Both the position numbers and the translations under genes were made by a program. A stretch of 64,000 nt of DNA from Alphaproteobacteria bacterium. GTDB lineage: Bacteria > Pseudomonadota > Alphaproteobacteria > Micropepsales > Micropepsaceae. Every line of letters starts with the position of its first letter. Within the stretch, counting starts at the first letter, position 1. Location of the stretch: assembly GCA_020852655.1 (NCBI GenBank), contig JADZAI010000109.1, forward strand, positions 37,217 to 101,216. The letters are read 5' to 3'. The notes below the pieces were generated by a model. That model searched no databases and had not been told where the DNA came from. It worked only from the letters and a program-made list of their open reading frames with translations. Of the stretch, positions 59,709 through 64,000 are shown piece after piece.

Positions 59709-62434
59709 TGCCCCATGCGCTCCAGCAGGGCGGGGACGTGCACCTGGTCGGCCTTGTAGTTGCCGGTGAGGGCGTACATCACGAGGTTCACGCCGAAGCG
59801 ATAGGCGTATTCGCGCTGGCGCTCGCCGCCGGCCCCCATGGCGTAGAGCGGCCGGCCGAACTCGTCGGCGGCCCAGGCGGCGGCCCAGTCGCCGGCCCCG
59901 ATGACGACACTGGAGACGCCGTCGCCGAGGGCTTCGGAGGTCGGTTCGCCGTCCTCGCGCTGGGCCTCGACCCAGACGTCGCTGCCGGCCTCGCGGCCGG
60001 GGAATTCGGTGAGGAGGTAGAAGGATTTGGTCAGCACATGCTCGCGCGGGACGCGCTGGAGCGGCGGCAGGTCGAGCTTGCGGAGGATCTGCTGGAGCAG
60101 GGCCGAGGCCGGTCCGCCCTGGCGGCCGTCGCGCGAGTCGAAGAGGATGGTGCCGCCGCTCTTCATATAGGCGTCGATCTTGGCGAGCGCCTCGTCGCTG
60201 GGCATCGGGCCGTTGTCGGGGATCGCCCAGTAGAGCAGCGGGAAGAACGAAAGATCGTCGCTGTCCGCATCGACGCCCATGGGATCGGCGGCGGCGACCG
60301 CGGTGCGGTTGTTGAGGATGCGGGTGAGGCCTTCGAGGCCGTCGCGGCTCATGGTGTCGAGATCGGCGTCGCCCGTCTCGACATAGGCGAGGCGGGTCTG
60401 GAGGGTCGCCTGAAGCGCGAAGGCGTCGCCGGTGGGCTTGGGCTCCTGCGCGTTGGCGGGGGGCGCCTGGAGCAGCGGCAACAGGAGCAGCACGAGGGCT
60501 GCCGTCGTTGCCGCCGGGCGGCGCAGGCCGAGGCGGTAGCCGCGCAGGATCATCGAGGCGATGGCATCGACGAAGAGCAGCAGAAGGGCGGCGGCGAGCA
60601 GGAAGGGCTTGAGGTCGGTCTGGCTGCGCTCGGCATAGGCGTGGGTCGCCGCGCCGCCCGGCAAGGCGGGGAACGGCGCGAGCTGCGCCTCGGCGCCGAA
60701 GAGATTGATCGCGCGCGTGGCGGCGCCTTCGCCGTAGAGGCCGGGGGGCGTCTCGGCGGAGGCGACGGCGCCGCTGCGCGCGATGGGCTTCACCGACGGG
60801 CTGGGCTTGGTCAGCCGGCCGAAGCCGTCGAGGACGAGGCGCGGGTTGAGCGTGCCGGCGGTGGAGGCTTCGGCGCTGCCGCCGGCGACGCCGCGGCCGA
60901 GCGCGTTGAGGCGGCGCAGCATGTCGACGAAGAGGCCGCTGAGCGGAAGGTTCGACCACTCGGCATTGGCGGTGACGTGGAAGAGGACGATCCAGCCCTC
61001 GCCGCGCGGCACCGCGGTCACCAGCGGCGTGCCGTCGGCGAGCGAGGCCCAGGTGCGGCCTTCGAGTTCGAGCGAGGGTTCGGCGAGGACCTGGCGCTTG
61101 ACGACGATGTCGGGCGGCACGGCGAGGCCGGCAAAGGGGCTGGCGGCGGGGAAGGCGCCGAGGCCCTGCGGCTTCTCCCAGGAGAGCGCGCTGCCGAGCG
61201 TGCGGGCGCCGCCGCTGCGGAGCTGGACGGGCAGGAGGTCGTCGCCGCCGGCGGCGAGGCGCGCGCCGGCGAAGCGGACGAGGACGCCGCCCTTTTCGAC
61301 CCAGCTCGCCAGCTTGTCGTGCTCCTCGCCGACGACCTGGCCGACATCGGCGAGGACGATCATCGAGACGCCGCGCTGGAGATGTTCGGGCAGCGCGCCG
61401 AGGCGGGCTTCGGCCGTGTTCTCGAAGGCGCGCTCCAGATAATAGGTCGAGGAGAGCAAAGGCTGGCCGCCGCTGCCGTCATCGGCGGCGACGATGCCGA
61501 CGGGACGCCGGCGGGCGCTCTCGTCGAGCAGGGTCACGGCGCCGGCGCTGGGGCGGCCGTCGATGGCGATGCGCTCGATCTCGTTGCGGAGGGCCGTGGG
61601 CGCCTCGATGCGGGCGCTCGCCTCGCGCTCGCCGGGCTTGAAGGCGAAGGGCGCGGCGGCGACGAAGCGGCCGCCCTCGCCGAAAGCCTGGACCTGGCCG
61701 GCGAGCGCCGGGCCGGACTCGGCGCGGATGAGCTTCAGCGTCAGGCCGTTCGCATCCTGGGCCGGCGGCAGCAGCGCGAAGGCGGGGGCGATCTGGTCGT
61801 CGAGATAGACGTCGGCCTCGCCCATCCTGAGGAGCGCGTTGATCGTCGGCGTGACGTCGTCGGCGTCGACGCCGTCGGCCAGCCAGACCGTGTGGCCGGA
61901 GCGGGCGCCGAGGGCGTCCTGAAGCCGCTTCAGCATGGCGGCGCGATCGGCCTTCAGCGGGCGCGGCTCGAGGGCCATGGCGCGCGCCATCGCGTCGGCG
62001 GGGTCTTCGATCCTGATGTCGAAATCGGGCGAGGCGGTGGGGGCGACGATGACAGGGACGTCGGCGCGCCGGGCGTCTTCGATCGCGGCGCGCATCTCGG
62101 CCTTGCGCTCGTCCCAGCGATGGGCGGCGGCCCAGGAGTCATCCACCACCAGCACCAGCACCTCGTCGCCCCGCGCGACCGTGCGGGCGGCGTTGAGGAT
62201 CGGATCGGCCAGCGCGACGACGATGAGCGCCGCGGCGGCGAGGCGGAGGAGGAGGAGCCAGAGCGGCGTCTTGTCCGGCGTCTCCTCCTCGGTCGAAAGG
62301 CCGAGCAGGAAGCGCAGGCCATAGAAGCGCATGCGGCGCGGGGCCGGCGGCGTCACGCGCAGCAGGAACCAGATGACGGGCAGCGCCAGCAACGCGGCGA
62401 GGACCAGCGGGGCGCCGAAGGAGAGGCCGCTCAT
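59705..62434 (-). CDS. DUF4159 protein with BatA-like N-terminus
   Basis: 909 aa. An N-terminal BatA segment (FGAPLVLAALLALPVIWFLLRVTPPAPRRMRFYGLRFL, two TMs) precedes a VWA-like domain whose MIDAS reads DDSWA, so it is degenerate. A long middle contains a ThuA/GATase-like part (RGVSMIVLADVGQVVGEEHDKLASWVEKGGVLVRFAG). A further TM pair near 610-650 is followed by the C-terminal DUF4159 (LSFFPLLYWAIPDNGPMPSDEALAKIDAYMKSGGTILFDSRD). It sits between the DUF58 and VWA/GATase genes. Confidence 0.87.
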   Translation of the reverse strand: MSGLSFGAPLVLAALLALPVIWFLLRVTPPAPRRMRFYGLRFLLGLSTEEETPDKTPLWLLLLRLAAAALIVVALADPILNAARTVARGDEVLVLVVDDSWAAAHRWDERKAEMRAAIEDARRADVPVIVAPTASPDFDIRIEDPADAMARAMALEPRPLKADRAAMLKRLQDALGARSGHTVWLADGVDADDVTPTINALLRMGEADVYLDDQIAPAFALLPPAQDANGLTLKLIRAESGPALAGQVQAFGEGGRFVAAAPFAFKPGEREASARIEAPTALRNEIERIAIDGRPSAGAVTLLDESARRRPVGIVAADDGSGGQPLLSSTYYLERAFENTAEARLGALPEHLQRGVSMIVLADVGQVVGEEHDKLASWVEKGGVLVRFAGARLAAGGDDLLPVQLRSGGARTLGSALSWEKPQGLGAFPAASPFAGLAVPPDIVVKRQVLAEPSLELEGRTWASLADGTPLVTAVPRGEGWIVLFHVTANAEWSNLPLSGLFVDMLRRLNALGRGVAGGSAEASTAGTLNPRLVLDGFGRLTKPSPSVKPIARSGAVASAETPPGLYGEGAATRAINLFGAEAQLAPFPALPGGAATHAYAERSQTDLKPFLLAAALLLLFVDAIASMILRGYRLGLRRPAATTAALVLLLLPLLQAPPANAQEPKPTGDAFALQATLQTRLAYVETGDADLDTMSRDGLEGLTRILNNRTAVAAADPMGVDADSDDLSFFPLLYWAIPDNGPMPSDEALAKIDAYMKSGGTILFDSRDGRQGGPASALLQQILRKLDLPPLQRVPREHVLTKSFYLLTEFPGREAGSDVWVEAQREDGEPTSEALGDGVSSVVIGAGDWAAAWAADEFGRPLYAMGAGGERQREYAYRFGVNLVMYALTGNYKADQVHVPALLERMGQ

Positions 62435-62437
62435 TGC

Positions 62438-63370
62438 CTAGGCCCTTATCCGGCCGATGCCGCGGCGGTGGTCGTCGCTGAGGCGGCGATAGACGGCGAG
62501 TACGGCGCTTTCGGGCGGTCGGTCGGTGCGGTGCGTCTGCATCGTCCAGCCGTAGCGCCGGGCGATGCGGGTGAGCTCGTCGCGATGGGCGGCGAAGCGG
62601 TCGCGGTAGACCTCGCGCAGTGCCTGGACGCGTCCGATGAGCGAGGCGGCGAGGCCTTCGACGGCCTCGAAGCGCACGCGGCCGCTGAAGGGGAATTCCT
62701 CCTCGGCGGGATCGACGACCTGGATGAGGTGGCCGCGCGCGCCGGAGGCGGCGAAGCCGGCGATCATCTTCTCGAAGGCGGGCGGTTCGAGGAAGAAGTC
62801 GCCCGCCGCGAGGACGGTCGAGAAGCGCGGCAGCGCGATGGGCGGCGGCACGTCGCGCCCGCCGGCTTCCATGTCGGACATCTCGGCCGCCATCTTGCGC
62901 AAGGCGAGGCGGCCGGTGCCGGTCTCGCCTTCCTCGCGCAGCAGGCCGACGCGTTCGCCGCCGCGGACGAGGAGCGCGGCGGTGGCGAGCAGGAGCACGC
63001 TCGCGCGTTCGATCTTGGTGGGCAGCGCGTCGCTGGAGCGGTAGCCCATCGAGGCCGAGCCGTCGCGCCAGAACCAGACGCTCTGCGCCGCCTCCCATTC
63101 GCGCTCGCGCACGAAGACATGCTGCGACTTCGCCGACTGGCGCCAGTCGATGGCGGAAGCGGGGTCTTCCGGTTCGTAGCGGCGGAACTGCCAGAAGCTG
63201 TCGCCGGGGCCGGTGACGCGGCGGCCGTGGACGCCGAAGACCACGGTCTGCGCGATGCGCTCGGCGCGCACGAGCAGCGGCGGGAAGCTCGCCGCGGCAC
63301 GCTCCGCCTGCTCCCGGAGTGCATTCCAGCGCCCGGGCCGCCTGATGTCGATCGGCGTGCCGCTCTTCAA
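62438..63370 (-). CDS. DUF58 domain protein of MoxR operon
   Basis: 310 aa. The DUF58 signature (GPGDSFWQFRRYEPEDPASAIDWRQSAKSQHVFVREREWEAAQSVWFWRDGSASMGY) is intact, followed by a VWA-like second half (LLLATAALLVRGGERVGLL). It has DGSAS, a weakened MIDAS. In the family it works with MoxR as an AAA-linked chaperone or assembly factor for surface or periplasmic complexes. It lies 2 bp after moxR and 3 bp before the DUF4159 gene. Confidence 0.92.
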   Translation of the reverse strand: MKSGTPIDIRRPGRWNALREQAERAAASFPPLLVRAERIAQTVVFGVHGRRVTGPGDSFWQFRRYEPEDPASAIDWRQSAKSQHVFVREREWEAAQSVWFWRDGSASMGYRSSDALPTKIERASVLLLATAALLVRGGERVGLLREEGETGTGRLALRKMAAEMSDMEAGGRDVPPPIALPRFSTVLAAGDFFLEPPAFEKMIAGFAASGARGHLIQVVDPAEEEFPFSGRVRFEAVEGLAASLIGRVQALREVYRDRFAAHRDELTRIARRYGWTMQTHRTDRPPESAVLAVYRRLSDDHRRGIGRIRA

Positions 63371-63372
63371 GG

Positions 63373-64000
<628 letters not shown>

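Overview
The window looks like the chromosome of a GC-rich, flagellated, CtrA-controlled alphaproteobacterium. Evidence for this is ctrA, sciP (DUF1153) and flbD, the Caulobacter-type gene order fliF-fliG-fliH-fliN-flbD-flhA, GANTC sites and TTAA-N7-TTAA CtrA boxes. The genus cannot be named from this sequence; the Caulobacterales, Micropepsales and Rhodospirillales side of the class fits better than Rhizobiaceae. Nothing looks like a prophage, plasmid or insertion sequence.

Layout. 1-2.8 kb: ctrA (-) and, diverging from it, fliI-fliJ (+). 2.8-5.5 kb: an Old-Yellow-Enzyme/glyoxalase pair with a divergent LysR regulator. 5.5-10.3 kb: a lemA-led operon with three tandem DUF2207 paralogues, the middle one cut down to its exported half. 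10.4-19.5 kb: one long flagellar operon on the minus strand, fliF-fliG-fliH-fliN-flbD-flhA-flhF-flhG. 19.7-21.6 kb: a GAF-PAS-PAS HWE sensor kinase. 21.6-29.5 kb: sciP, flgE, flgD, fliK (-) and flgK-flgL (+), with sigma-54 promoter candidates in front of flgE, fliK and flgK. 29.5-32.1 kb: mnmA, tRNA-Met(CAU) and threonine ammonia-lyase. 32.2-37.6 kb: a small secreted protein, then a probable lysine/aminoadipate catabolic cluster (Lrp regulator, saccharopine-dehydrogenase-like enzyme, ThDP enzyme, ALDH7-type dehydrogenase) interrupted by a 123-bp palindromic repeat element. 37.7-41 kb: a MacA/MacB-type exporter with a split ATPase and permease. 41-42.7 kb: motA and an unknown gene. 42.7-45.3 kb: Nudix hydrolase, small ORFs, an SDR, a six-copy alternating repeat and a Cys-rich CWC protein. 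45.3-49 kb: a glyoxalase/ThDP enzyme/FAD oxidoreductase group. 49-57.6 kb: a DUF6496 basic protein, a hybrid kinase, two amidohydrolases, regulators, a GNAT and a GST. 57.6-64 kb: a MoxR-DUF58-DUF4159-VWA operon, with moxR running off the right edge.

How the genes work together. CtrA (cell-cycle master regulator), SciP (its small inhibitor) and FlbD (sigma-54 activator) all lie here beside the flagellar genes they normally control. The sequence shows matching sites: perfect CtrA boxes near ctrA/fliI and sciP, near-perfect ones at fliF and motA, and -24/-12 elements before the hook and hook-filament genes. The window therefore holds much of a transcriptional cascade together with its targets.

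The least-explained parts are the three-paralogue DUF2207/LemA operon, the ThDP enzyme inside the lysine cluster, the six-copy alternating repeat at 44.6-44.85 kb, the palindromic element at 36.0 kb, and a LuxR-type regulator whose receiver has Glu in place of the phospho-Asp. All function calls come from reading protein motifs by eye; no database search was run.
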